64,000 nucleotides of DNA from CAYTKU01 sp964550845 (GCA_964550845.1 CAZKAD010000001.1:124001-188000); one strand, 5' to 3'. Counted from the first letter of the stretch, positions 41,996 to 49,747 are shown. Notes: generated from the letters alone by a model not told the origin. Translations and numbers: made by a program.

Positions 41996-43468
41996 TTAAA
42001 GAATCGCAAATTCTGCTGTTCCACTTGATACAACATGAACAAATGCGATTCCAGAGTAAGTTGCATCTCCGAGATAAATTAATTTGAGTTCACAAACATC
42101 TTCAATCCACATCCATTTTTCTTCTCCAGTTGCTGAAAGAACAGTGAGATGAGCTTGACCAGAAATATCAAATTTAACTGATACTTCGGCCGAATAAATC
42201 AGATGTGAAGATCCATTTTGAAATGTGCCTTTAAGAGTGACGAGATAAACAGAGTTTGGAATACCTACTAACGAAAATATTTTCGTTTCTTTCACCAATT
42301 TCGATTCAATTACTTTCGTTTGAACAGGAGATGCTTCTTGAATTAGACCAAGGGGTGAAAACACAAATTTACCTTTATTCTCGAGGAGAAGACAACCTTC
42401 TTTCTCGGAGAGAGCAGTCTTTCCGAGAAAGAAGGAGGGAGTATCGAGGAGTGGGAGATTAATCGGAAGTTGAAGATTATCAATTTGACAAGGAGGACCT
42501 TGTGGACCGACATTTCCTTTCTCGCCTTTCTCTCCTTGAGGGCCGACATCTCCTTTCTCTCCTTGAGGGCCGACATCTCCTTTCTCTCCTTGAGGGCCGA
42601 CATCGCCTTTGTCTCCTTGAGGACCGACATCGCCTTTTTCGCCTTGAGGACCGACATCGCCTTTGTCACCTTGAGGACCGACATCGCCTTGAGGACCGAC
42701 ATCGCCTTTTTCGCCTTGTGGACCTTGAACAACATCAAACTTTAAATCTGAGAGTATGTCATTTACAAGTAGTTTAACTTGATTTGATACATCTTCAATT
42801 TTGATCTCACCTTGGGGACCGATATCTCCTTTTTCTCCTTTCTCGCCTTTCTCACCTTGAGGACCGATATCGCCTTTATCTCCTCGAGGACCGATATCTC
42901 CTTTCTCGCCTTTCTCACCTTTCTCACCTTGAGGACCGATATCTCCTTTCTCACCTTTCTCACCTTGAGGACCGATATCTCCTTTCTCGCCTTTCTCTCC
43001 TTTCTCTCCTTTCTCTCCTTTCTCACCTTGAGGACCGACATCGCCTTTCTCGCCTTTATCACCTTGAGGACCGACATCGCCTTTCTCGCCTTTATCTCCT
43101 TGAGGACTGATATTTCCTTTCTCTCCTTTCTCTCCTTGAGGACCGACATCTCCTTTCTCTCCTTTCTCTCCTTTCTCTCCTTGTGGACCGACATCTCCTT
43201 TCTCTCCTTGAGGACCGACATCTCCTTTCTCTCCTTGAGGACCGATATCACCTTTGTCGCCTTGAGGACCGACATCACCTTTCTCACCTTGAGGACCGAC
43301 ATCTCCTTTCTCTCCTTTCTCTCCTTTACACTCAATCTTATTGCGATGTAAGTCTAAGTCTAAGTCAAGGTTAAGGTCAAGTTTAACTCCATTTTTTTGA
43401 TCGATTGGATCATGACTCTGATTGCAAATGTCGATTTTTCCTTGAAACGATCGAGGAATTCGAAACAT
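41996..43468 (-). CDS. Long collagen-like protein with Gly-Glu-Lys repeats (490 aa)
   Basis: Start at MFRIPRSFQGK (43468); a TTG three codons earlier is unlikely. About 85 Gly-X-Y triplets in two blocks, dominated by GEKGDVGPQ and GEKGEKGDIGPQ, separated by a short non-collagen segment (IKIEDVSNQVKLLVNDILSDLKFDVVQ). The C-terminal 140 residues are a beta-rich head with no Cys motif. Charged GEK/GDK triplets favour stable triple helices without hydroxyproline. Lys at the Y position could be a glycosylation site if hydroxylated. The gene lies about 1.5 kb from the GT25-containing glycosyltransferase gene. Confidence 0.85.
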   Translation of the reverse strand: MFRIPRSFQGKIDICNQSHDPIDQKNGVKLDLNLDLDLDLHRNKIECKGEKGEKGDVGPQGEKGDVGPQGDKGDIGPQGEKGDVGPQGEKGDVGPQGEKGEKGEKGDVGPQGEKGEKGNISPQGDKGEKGDVGPQGDKGEKGDVGPQGEKGEKGEKGEKGEKGDIGPQGEKGEKGDIGPQGEKGEKGEKGDIGPRGDKGDIGPQGEKGEKGEKGDIGPQGEIKIEDVSNQVKLLVNDILSDLKFDVVQGPQGEKGDVGPQGDVGPQGDKGDVGPQGEKGDVGPQGDKGDVGPQGEKGDVGPQGEKGDVGPQGEKGEKGNVGPQGPPCQIDNLQLPINLPLLDTPSFFLGKTALSEKEGCLLLENKGKFVFSPLGLIQEASPVQTKVIESKLVKETKIFSLVGIPNSVYLVTLKGTFQNGSSHLIYSAEVSVKFDISGQAHLTVLSATGEEKWMWIEDVCELKLIYLGDATYSGIAFVHVVSSGTAEFAIL

Positions 43469-43504
43469 TCTTTTCAATTTGGCTGAAATTTATTTTATTT
43501 GATT

Positions 43505-43933
43505 TCAATTCGAAGGATTGGATTTGACAGATTGGAGATCTTCAACCGGCAAATCATCTTCATCTTCACTAACACGAGCAAATTGTTTGAACCAATTTGG
43601 ACCAAACTGAGATCGAAGAATATATTTTTCATCAGCTGACAAATCTTTGACCGAGAGGCCAGATTTTAATGCAAGTGCAATCTCTTGAGAAGCATTTTCA
43701 ATTGGCTTTTGTCCAATTGCATCAATCACTTTGGCATAATAAGTTTCACCGTACCATTTCATATGATCCTTAGTCTTTTGATCTAAACTATTATATGCTC
43801 GAGTCATTCCTGGTGAAACAAAAATTGCATCTTGCATTCTGTCACTCTTAGATTCCGACAATCCCTTCTCATCAATTGGAGGCGCTTCAACCTTTTTCAA
43901 TCTCTCGTAAATTTCTTTGATATTGCCGTTCAT
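43505..43933 (-). CDS. Hypothetical protein (142 aa)
   Basis: ATG at 43933 (MNGNIKEIYERLKK). A helical, soluble protein with VSPGMTRAYNSLDQKTKDHMKWYGETYYAKVIDAIG in the middle and FGPNWFKQFARV near the end, finishing in an acidic tail. Sequence quality (balanced composition, conserved-looking aromatic motifs) suggests a real conserved viral protein, but I cannot name the family. Confidence 0.6.
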   Translation of the reverse strand: MNGNIKEIYERLKKVEAPPIDEKGLSESKSDRMQDAIFVSPGMTRAYNSLDQKTKDHMKWYGETYYAKVIDAIGQKPIENASQEIALALKSGLSVKDLSADEKYILRSQFGPNWFKQFARVSEDEDDLPVEDLQSVKSNPSN

Positions 43934-43987
43934 CTGAATTATCCGAATTCTTTTTCTTTTTATTTCTATCTGTTAAAATAACTTTCA

Positions 43988-44251
43988 ATGAGTCGTTCGG
44001 AAAATCCGTCAAAAAACTTGGATGAGTATGTTAGTTATCACAATTTTGCAACCAATTCTGCTCGGCAATTGGCAAGATTAGCACCACAAGTGAGTGTTGC
44101 CCCAAACGTTGTGTCTGCAATCCAAAAACCAGTTTTGTATCGTCCTGCATTTCCATCGGAACCTTCGGGTATCTATGCAAATCATATGGTTACCGGTGTC
44201 GACCCAAATCACGTGTCGCTTGCTGAATTTTACAGCACGTCACATTTGTAA
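43988..44251 (+). CDS. Small hypothetical protein (87 aa)
   Basis: ATG at 43988 (MSRSENPSKNLDEYV). Polar with mid-chain Val/Ala/Pro-rich stretch (APQVSVAPNVVSAIQKPVLYRP); no membrane segment and no motif recognised. Divergent from the gene at 43505, and its codon usage is slightly more GC-rich than average, as in virion genes. Confidence 0.5.
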   Translation: MSRSENPSKNLDEYVSYHNFATNSARQLARLAPQVSVAPNVVSAIQKPVLYRPAFPSEPSGIYANHMVTGVDPNHVSLAEFYSTSHL

Positions 44252-44383
44252 GTATAAATTAAATTTTAATTTTCCGCCTTCACATCGCGATAAAGTTAAA
44301 TCTGGATATGAATTTAACTCGGTGAGACAAAAAGAAAAATCTTTTAAACAAAAATTTTTTCTTTCGTTTCCTAAACAAATCAA

Positions 44384-44806
44384 ATGGCGAAGTCGAAATC
44401 CCAAAAACGATCGCGTAGAAGCAAGTCCAAGAGCCGATCTGGCTCAAAGAAACGAAGAAGCTCCCGAAAGAGCGCTAAGCGAAGCAAGTCGCGAAGCAAG
44501 TCTCCTCGAAAGAGCAAGCGAAGCAAGTCGCGAAGCAAGTCTCCTCGAAAGAGCGCCAAGCGACGAGCAGCTGGCAAGAAGGCAGCCGTGACTCGATGTG
44601 CCAACAAGTGTGCAAAGAAATGCTCCCGCAAGTATTCACCCAAGTCCCCTCGATCGGCTGCAAAGGCCGCTTCCCGAAAGCGACGAGCAGCTGCAAATCC
44701 TTGGCGCCAGTTCATCAAGAAGCATATGGATGATCCCTCAATCCGTGGCTTGAAGCAGACCTCGAAGTTCAAGAAGTTGGCCTCGATGTACCGAAAGCAA
44801 AAGTAA
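44384..44806 (+). CDS. Very basic Ser/Arg/Lys protein, protamine- or histone-tail-like (140 aa)
   Basis: ATG at 44384. Residues 1-62 are almost all Lys, Arg and Ser, with repeats KRSKSRSKSPRKS. Four Cys follow (CANKCAKKCSRKYS). The last 45 residues (NPWRQFIKKHMDDPSIRGLKQTSKFKKLASMYRKQ) form a short helical domain reminiscent of HMG/YABBY-type 'W-x-F-x-K' boxes. Third-position G/C usage is high. A DNA-condensing virion core protein is the best guess; SR-like regulation by a virus kinase is conceivable because SPRK repeats are phosphorylation sites. Confidence 0.75.
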   Translation: MAKSKSQKRSRRSKSKSRSGSKKRRSSRKSAKRSKSRSKSPRKSKRSKSRSKSPRKSAKRRAAGKKAAVTRCANKCAKKCSRKYSPKSPRSAAKAASRKRRAAANPWRQFIKKHMDDPSIRGLKQTSKFKKLASMYRKQK

Positions 44807-44852
44807 AAGGAAAAACCGTAAATTGTGAAGTGGAATTCGTAATTGATAAAAA

Positions 44853-44878
44853 TTTTGTTTGGATTTCTCCAAACAAAA
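44853..44878 (+). terminator. 10-bp gene-end hairpin overlapping the next promoter
   Basis: TTTTGTTTGG, ATTTCT, CCAAACAAAA; its right arm overlaps the AAAATTGA at 44876. Confidence 0.7.
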
Positions 44879-44883
44879 ATTGA
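44876..44883 (+). promoter_or_regulatory. AAAATTGA promoter octamer
   Basis: 38 nt upstream of the Nudix ATG at 44922, overlapping the hairpin arm. Confidence 0.55.
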
Positions 44884-44921
44884 TTTTGAAAGGCGATTTT
44901 CATCTCAAAATTGAAATATCA

Positions 44922-45866
44922 ATGGCGTCGTTTCGAACGTCAGAAATGTTTGAAATGACGGAACCTCTGGAGCAAAAGTATCCAGTGGCAAAAAGCAAAA
45001 AGCATCATTCCCATAGAGTATTTGAATCATATGGACTGATTGCCTTTCGTCGAGGCGCAGAACATAAAGATAGTCCAACAGATCTTAAAACTTTATATTA
45101 TCGTCTCGTTCAGCGAAGAGATACATCGGCGTATATTACTTTCTTACAAGGTAAAGTGCCCGTTGAAAAATATCCTCGTTATTTTTCTGCGATGACTCCA
45201 GATGAACATCAACGATTGAAATCATTCGCATATCCTGTACTTTGGGAAGATCTCTTTTTTAAAAGAGATTACAATAAAGACTTTGCCGGAGTGTTCGAAA
45301 AGCTTGATGTAAATAAGCTAATTCGAGAAAATCCTGCCAAAGGTACATTGAAATGGGAATTTCCCAAAGGAAAGAAAATTACCCGCTCAGAAAATCATTT
45401 TGTCTGCGCACTCCGAGAATATCGCGAAGAAACACTCGATCAAGCCGGAATCAAAGTGGTTGATTCACTTCCATATCAAATTTCAGTTCAAGAAGGAGAG
45501 TATACAAAAGTAACAACCTTCTTTATCGCAAAACCAAGTTCTCCAATTAATATTCATCAAAGAATGATGTCTTGCCTCCATCGGGAATCGAGAACTGTTG
45601 AAGTCTCGGCAATGAAGTGGGCAAAACTTGACGAATGTCTCCAACTTCTTTCTGAAGATCTTTGCGCTGCAATTAAACAAATTGACGAACTTCTTAAGAA
45701 GCCATTTACTTTGATTGACGTTTCAACATATATTGAAAAATATGTCTTCATTCGAAACAATATCAATCAAATACGTTTCGTTCAAAATTCCAATAGCGAA
45801 CCTGGAAAACGCTCGGAAATGGCATCATCTCTCCCGCAAGATCACAATCGCGATGATGGAACATGA
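44922..45866 (+). CDS. Nudix hydrolase, g5R/D10-like mRNA-decapping type (314 aa)
   Basis: I use the ATG at 44922 (MASFRTSEMFEM); the ATG at 44859 lies within the preceding gene's hairpin. Before the Nudix box, a long N-terminal region (HRVFESYGLIAFRR..., KYPRYFSAMTPDEHQRLKSF...FPVLWEDL-like) is typical of the viral decapping Nudix group. The Nudix box is GKKITRSENHFVCALREYREET (150-171), with one extra residue before the first Glu compared with the consensus. Such enzymes cleave mRNA caps or diphosphoinositols to shut off host messages. The C-terminus overlaps the next ORF by 125 nt. Confidence 0.75.
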   Translation: MASFRTSEMFEMTEPLEQKYPVAKSKKHHSHRVFESYGLIAFRRGAEHKDSPTDLKTLYYRLVQRRDTSAYITFLQGKVPVEKYPRYFSAMTPDEHQRLKSFAYPVLWEDLFFKRDYNKDFAGVFEKLDVNKLIRENPAKGTLKWEFPKGKKITRSENHFVCALREYREETLDQAGIKVVDSLPYQISVQEGEYTKVTTFFIAKPSSPINIHQRMMSCLHRESRTVEVSAMKWAKLDECLQLLSEDLCAAIKQIDELLKKPFTLIDVSTYIEKYVFIRNNINQIRFVQNSNSEPGKRSEMASSLPQDHNRDDGT

Positions 45867-46071
45867 TCCACAAATTCGAGTTCACATTGAGGAACTTCTT
45901 TCGTTCTTTCAAATTGGAACTTCGAAGTGTGATTCTCCAATCTCTTCGGCGATCGATTCTTCAATTTCATCTTCCCCATCGATAATAGAGGAAGCTTTAC
46001 CTCCATCAACAGAGGAAGCTTCCTCACATAGTTCATCAGACTCGGATGAGTCTGATCAAAAGGGATCATAA
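45742..46071 (+). CDS. Hypothetical protein overlapping the Nudix gene (109 aa)
   Basis: ATG at 45742 in another frame within the last 125 nt of the Nudix gene. MSSFETISIKYVSFKIPI...RKWHHLSRKITIAMMEHDPQIRVHIEELLSFF looks like genuine coding sequence, more so than the Nudix gene's own tail in the same region, and it ends in an acidic Ser-rich tail (SSSDSDESDQKGS). Either two overlapping genes exist, or a frameshift has split one longer protein. No family recognised. Confidence 0.5.
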   Translation: MSSFETISIKYVSFKIPIANLENARKWHHLSRKITIAMMEHDPQIRVHIEELLSFFQIGTSKCDSPISSAIDSSISSSPSIIEEALPPSTEEASSHSSSDSDESDQKGS

Positions 46072-46134
46072 CTCTTACAAAAAGGGTGATAACCACTGGA
46101 AGTCCGTTTAAAGCAAAAACTGCTTCCGAAAAAG

Positions 46135-47847
46135 ATGCCGATCCGTCTTGCCGTCGCAATGATGCTCAAAAATGAGCATCAACGTCTTCCAGTGACGTTG
46201 AAAACTCTTGAGGGACTCATTACCAATTTGATTATTTTCGATACTGGAAGTGAAGATGACACGATTCAAATTTGCGAACAATGGTGTCAGCAAAACAATG
46301 TCAAATTCGATTGCAAACAAGGAACTTTCGTTGATTTTTCAACTTCGAGAAACATTTTGCTCGACTTCGCTGAAAGTATTCCAGATTATGATTTTCTGCT
46401 CCAACTTGATTGCAATGATGAAGTTCAAGGGGGCAAAGTGCTCCTTGAAGAATGTGAAAAATATATGGATCGTCCAGAGAAGGTCTTTATGATGAGACAA
46501 AAATGGAAACAAGGACGTCACATCAATAAGTATTTGAATGCTCGATTGACGAAGCGTCTCCATGGATGGAGATACAAAGCTGTTGTTCATGAATATTTGG
46601 CCCCTCCTCCGGGAGAAAATCTTGGTGATCGTCCACGAATCTCAGAAGAGGTTATTCTCTATCAAGATCGAGACGATGATGATGACAAAACTTCAAAACG
46701 ATTTCAACGAGATGAAAAAATGCTTTCGAAAGAAGTCGAAGAAAAAGGAGATTCACGAGATATTTTCTATTTGGCTCAAACCAAGTCATGTCTTGGCAAA
46801 CACGAAGAAGCTTACGATCTCTATCAACGAAGAGGGGATATCATTGAAGGTTTCAATGAAGAACGTTTCCATTCTTATCTCCGATCAGCTGAAATTTGTT
46901 TCGCTCACAAGAAAAATATTGAACTTGGAATTGCAAATGCTCTCAAGGCTGCAATGGTTGATTATCGGGTTGAACCTTTGTTAATGTTGGCAAAAATCTT
47001 TCGACATCTTCAAGAATGGGATATCGCCTACTTCTTTTCGAGAGCTACGCAAAAGATGCCATATCCAATTCACAATATTTTGTTTATTTCTGACCATGAT
47101 TATGTTTATGAACGTTATCTCCAACATTCGATTATTTGTTATTATGTTCCTCGAAAGAAAGAAGGATTGATTGCACTTGATCTAGCTGAAAAGACGGGGA
47201 ATGATCCTGAACTTCACAAGAGCAATCGAGCCTTGTATGACAAACTTGACAAGCCAGATATGATTTTTGAAGAAGAGGAAGACTGTGATGAAGAATTGGT
47301 TAAGGTTTATACCGAAAAAATTCAGGAAGCACAAAAAGCTGTCACCGAGGAGAAAAACGTGGACAAATTTTTGGCTTCTTTACTCAACGCGTTCCGAATT
47401 CGAAGAGTGATTGACCCTCTCTTAATGTTGGCTGATTATGCTCGTCTTGCTCAATCGATACCATTTTCTTACGTCGTGACTGATATTGCTTGTCTATTCA
47501 ATGAAAGTAAATCGATTGCTTCGAAATACATTCGGTGGAATTTTATGGGTATCTTTGCTTTCTATGTCAGCGAATATCAACAAGGAAAAGAAGCCTGTGC
47601 AAAGGCTTTGAAGATGGGTTATGATGTTAAGCTTGATCGTGAAAACTTTATGCAATATGTCAAACGAGAGAAGGAATTGAAAAAGGAAAAGAAAGATGAG
47701 AAAAAGGTTGAAAAGAAAGATGAAGAAAATAAAGAAACTTATCAAGCCTTCGTTTCTCGACGGACCCAAGAAATTCTCCCTTCGGTGAAGGGGAATGAAC
47801 GATTGGCAAAGAAGAAGGCGGAATTAGAATGGAAATTGAAGAAATAA
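46135..47847 (+). CDS. GT2 glycosyltransferase with C-terminal helical repeats (570 aa)
   Basis: ATG at 46135. MPIRLAVAMMLKNEHQRLPVTLKTLE and IIFDTGSEDDTIQICEQW open a GT-A fold; DYDFLLQLDCNDEVQGG (about residues 82-98) is the DxD-type metal site, and NARLTKRLHGWRYKAVVHEYL is the acceptor loop. This is the glycan-processing GT2 class with TPR-like helices in the C-terminal half (repeats near 200-300 and 390-520). The tail is Lys/Glu-rich (KKEKKDEKKVEKKDEE). A cytoplasmic or virus-factory glycosyltransferase for virion proteins is likely. Confidence 0.8.
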   Translation: MPIRLAVAMMLKNEHQRLPVTLKTLEGLITNLIIFDTGSEDDTIQICEQWCQQNNVKFDCKQGTFVDFSTSRNILLDFAESIPDYDFLLQLDCNDEVQGGKVLLEECEKYMDRPEKVFMMRQKWKQGRHINKYLNARLTKRLHGWRYKAVVHEYLAPPPGENLGDRPRISEEVILYQDRDDDDDKTSKRFQRDEKMLSKEVEEKGDSRDIFYLAQTKSCLGKHEEAYDLYQRRGDIIEGFNEERFHSYLRSAEICFAHKKNIELGIANALKAAMVDYRVEPLLMLAKIFRHLQEWDIAYFFSRATQKMPYPIHNILFISDHDYVYERYLQHSIICYYVPRKKEGLIALDLAEKTGNDPELHKSNRALYDKLDKPDMIFEEEEDCDEELVKVYTEKIQEAQKAVTEEKNVDKFLASLLNAFRIRRVIDPLLMLADYARLAQSIPFSYVVTDIACLFNESKSIASKYIRWNFMGIFAFYVSEYQQGKEACAKALKMGYDVKLDRENFMQYVKREKELKKEKKDEKKVEKKDEENKETYQAFVSRRTQEILPSVKGNERLAKKKAELEWKLKK

Positions 47848-47858
47848 AAAGAGACACA

Positions 47859-47882
47859 TTTAATTCCTCGAGAGGAATTAAA
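47859..47882. terminator. 11-bp gene-end hairpin between convergent genes
   Basis: TTTAATTCCTC, GA, GAGGAATTAAA. Confidence 0.75.
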
Positions 47883-47899
47883 AGATTCTATTCATCATC

Positions 47900-48481
47900 T
47901 CAATTGTGATCCAATTTTTCCAATTTTGCTTTCACTTGCAAAACATTATTAATTTCATTCACCTCATTCATATGGATTTCCAAATCAGCTTCTAGAAATT
48001 CTCTTGAAAAGAGTGAAGCTTTCAACAACCATCTCAATGTTTCTTCTTTGTATCGAATTGCTAAATAAAGCATAGCTTCGCAAGTCCCTTTAATTTTCAC
48101 ACCTTTCTCTAATAAGAGACGTGCAATCGAAAACAACTGCTTCAAAGTTAATAGGTCTGATTTCCCATTAACGACTTTGAAATGCTCTTCCAACATTAAA
48201 AGATAAACAGCATCAATTGGAGACATTTGATTTTCCCTTTTCATATTCGCTTGTTCAAGTCCCTTCGGGACGGGTTCAAGTCCCTTCGGGACGGGTTCAA
48301 GTCCCTTCGGGACGGGTTCAAGTCCCTTCGGGACGGATTCAAGTCCTCGAACGGTTTCAAGTGAAGGATTCATGTTGAGCAATTGTTCAACCAGATCGAA
48401 TTTTTTCTCAAGAATCATTCCGGTGAGATCATATACTTTTGTTTCAAGTCCCGAAGGGACGGTTCCAATCACGTCAACCAT
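47900..48481 (-). CDS. Ankyrin-like protein with in-frame 7-aa repeat insertion (193 aa)
   Basis: ATG at 48481. After a short N-terminal insert (GTVPSGLETK from a palindrome at 48448), the chain follows its neighbour at 48606: LTGMILEKKFDLVEQLLN, then a four-copy heptapeptide VPKGLEP from a 21-bp tandem repeat, then MSPIDAVYLLML, LFSIARLLLEKG and RWLLKASLF. LLLEKG and similar ends are ankyrin-like. Ankyrin proteins of large DNA viruses bind host proteins. The repeat falls at a point where the paralogue has only a short loop. AAAATTGA lies 42 nt upstream. Confidence 0.65.
   Translation of the reverse strand: MVDVIGTVPSGLETKVYDLTGMILEKKFDLVEQLLNMNPSLETVRGLESVPKGLEPVPKGLEPVPKGLEPVPKGLEQANMKRENQMSPIDAVYLLMLEEHFKVVNGKSDLLTLKQLFSIARLLLEKGVKIKGTCEAMLYLAIRYKEETLRWLLKASLFSREFLEADLEIHMNEVNEINNVLQVKAKLEKLDHN
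48255..48360. repeat. Tandem 21-bp palindromic repeat inside CDS, four perfect copies
   Basis: Unit made of GTCCCTTCGGGAC followed by GGGTTCAA; perfect copies start at 48259, 48280, 48301 and 48322, then decay. In frame: each unit adds seven residues to the ankyrin-like protein. Confidence 0.95.
48448..48460. repeat. Palindromic repeat unit inside CDS
   Basis: GTCCCGAAGGGAC near the N-terminus of the ankyrin-like gene. Confidence 0.8.
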
Positions 48482-48523
48482 TGGATATTTTTTTTGTTTA
48501 AGTCTTTTCCGACAAAGAGAAAA

Positions 48524-48531
48524 TCAATTTT
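48524..48531 (-). promoter_or_regulatory. AAAATTGA promoter octamer
   Basis: Minus strand, 42 nt upstream of the ATG at 48481. Confidence 0.5.
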
Positions 48532-48540
48532 ATCTTTTTA

Positions 48541-48558
48541 TATTCCTCAAAAGGAATA
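48541..48558 (-). terminator. 7-bp gene-end hairpin
   Basis: TATTCCT, CAAA, AGGAATA; downstream of the leftward gene ending at 48606. Confidence 0.6.
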
Positions 48559-48580
48559 CAAACTTTTTGACTTACTTCAA

Positions 48581-48593
48581 GTCCCGAAGGGAC
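48581..48593. repeat. Palindromic repeat unit, intergenic
   Basis: GTCCCGAAGGGAC with TTCAA before and GGTTTCAA after, 13 nt past the stop at 48606. Confidence 0.8.
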
Positions 48594-48605
48594 GGTTTCA
48601 AACAA

Positions 48606-49376
48606 TTAGACAATTTTCTTTGCAAGTTGTGATTTGAGTTTCAAAATAGTTGACAGTTTAATTGCCTGGGTTAAGTGTCCATCAAGTTCCAATTCAAGTT
48701 CTTCTTGAGTGTACATTGAGGCTTTCAACAAAAAGACGAGAGATTCTTCATTTTGATCCTCAGCAAGTTCAAGCATTGCCTGATAGATGTCAAAGTCAGG
48801 CATTCTTGCTCCCTTCTCAATCAAACGGCGAGCGATTGAGAAAAACAACGCCAATTGTTTTGTATCATATTGAACTTCATTTTCCATCAGCTTTTCATAG
48901 ACAACTTCAATCGGATACATCTTATCAGAAGTTCCTTGGCGATTAACTTGTTCAACTGACAATTCTTGATTCAACAGTTGATCAACTTCATCATATTTTT
49001 GATCAAGGAGTAGATCGGTCAGATTCTTTTTCAACGGAACAAGCAATTTCTCAACCAATTTGGTCACTTCTTCTTGATTGCGCTTTACGCTCATAACGAG
49101 AATACCTTCGAGAGCGTCAACATTTGTTGTAGTTGCGCCTTTTTCGAGCAGACGACGAATAATTGAAAAAATAGTAATTAACGACGTATCTTCGAGAGCA
49201 TGAATGTAATTGGCAGTAATCTCGAGCGGACGAAGATTTTTACATCTCTTTACCGTCTTCGGAACCTGGTTCACTTGAGCATCAACAACTCCTTGTTCCA
49301 AAAGAGAATTTGCGAGTTCAAAATCACCGTTCACAAGAAGATCGGCAAGATGATGATCAGTTTTGAGTTCAGTCAT
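48606..49376 (-). CDS. Ankyrin-like protein (256 aa)
   Basis: ATG at 49376 (MTELKTDHHLADLLVNGD). Two halves share the pattern 'LLVNGDFELANSLLEQGV ... PLEITANYIHAL ... IFSIIRRLLEKGA' and 'LLLDQKYDEVDQLLN ... PIEVVYEKLM ... LFFSIARRLIEKGA', so the gene is an internal duplication of the unit also found in the neighbour at 47900. Helical, soluble, ankyrin-like. It lacks the palindromic insertion and so shows the ancestral spacing. Probably a host-interaction protein. Confidence 0.65.
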   Translation of the reverse strand: MTELKTDHHLADLLVNGDFELANSLLEQGVVDAQVNQVPKTVKRCKNLRPLEITANYIHALEDTSLITIFSIIRRLLEKGATTTNVDALEGILVMSVKRNQEEVTKLVEKLLVPLKKNLTDLLLDQKYDEVDQLLNQELSVEQVNRQGTSDKMYPIEVVYEKLMENEVQYDTKQLALFFSIARRLIEKGARMPDFDIYQAMLELAEDQNEESLVFLLKASMYTQEELELELDGHLTQAIKLSTILKLKSQLAKKIV

Positions 49377-49387
49377 AGTTGAGAGGG

Positions 49388-49407
49388 GATGTGATTTTTA
49401 TCACATC
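49388..49407. other. 8-bp hairpin in divergent spacer
   Basis: GATGTGAT, TTTT, ATCACATC. It lies upstream of the leftward start rather than at a gene end, so its role may differ from the other hairpins. Confidence 0.5.
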
Positions 49408-49419
49408 TAGAATAAGGAA

Positions 49420-49487
49420 ATCAGTTTTTTCGGCATTTCTTTCTCACTCTCAAAAAACTGATACATCATTTCAAGATTGAGAAAGAA
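49420..49487. other. Nested inverted repeats in spacer
   Basis: TCAGTTTTTT (49421) pairs with AAAAAACTGA (49452), and CATTTCTTTCTCA (49434) pairs with TGAGAAAGAAATG (about 49478). The two pairings are mutually exclusive, so alternative folds are possible. Confidence 0.5.
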
Positions 49488-49664
49488 ATGGTAGATCCAG
49501 TAGTGTATCAAGAATCCAGGCAATCTCTCTTTTGTAGATACTTCATTTTATTGATTATTTCACTTGTTGGATTATATCACAGAGCAAAGATAAAACATCC
49601 AACTTTGTTCTTTTTCTATTACTATTATGGATTTTTCTCTTTTGTTATGCAGTCTATGGAATAA
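49488..49664 (+). CDS. Possible very small membrane protein (58 aa)
   Basis: ATG at 49488 to TAA at 49662-49664. MVDPVVYQESRQSLFCRY, then a hydrophobic segment (FILLIISLVGLY), a basic HRAKIKH loop, and an aromatic second segment (PTLFFFYYYYGFFSFVM). It sits in the only otherwise gene-free 400 bp between 49377 and 49774. Length and composition are compatible with a small viral membrane protein, but a chance ORF is possible. Confidence 0.4.
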   Translation: MVDPVVYQESRQSLFCRYFILLIISLVGLYHRAKIKHPTLFFFYYYYGFFSFVMQSME

Positions 49665-49739
49665 TCTCAGTTGGGTTTATTCGGAAAGACGATCTTGATT
49701 CATCGGTAAAAAATGAATCGTCTCTTCTCGCATCGATAA

Positions 49740-49747
49740 AAAATTGA
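49740..49747 (+). promoter_or_regulatory. AAAATTGA promoter octamer
   Basis: 27 nt upstream of the ATG at 49775. Confidence 0.55.

Noticed and set aside
42763..43351. Long open frames on both strands across the collagen-like gene at 41996-43468
   Set aside because: They are low-complexity shadows of the 9-bp periodic Gly-X-Y code; the Gly-X-Y frame is the only one with a proper start, head domain and gene-end context.
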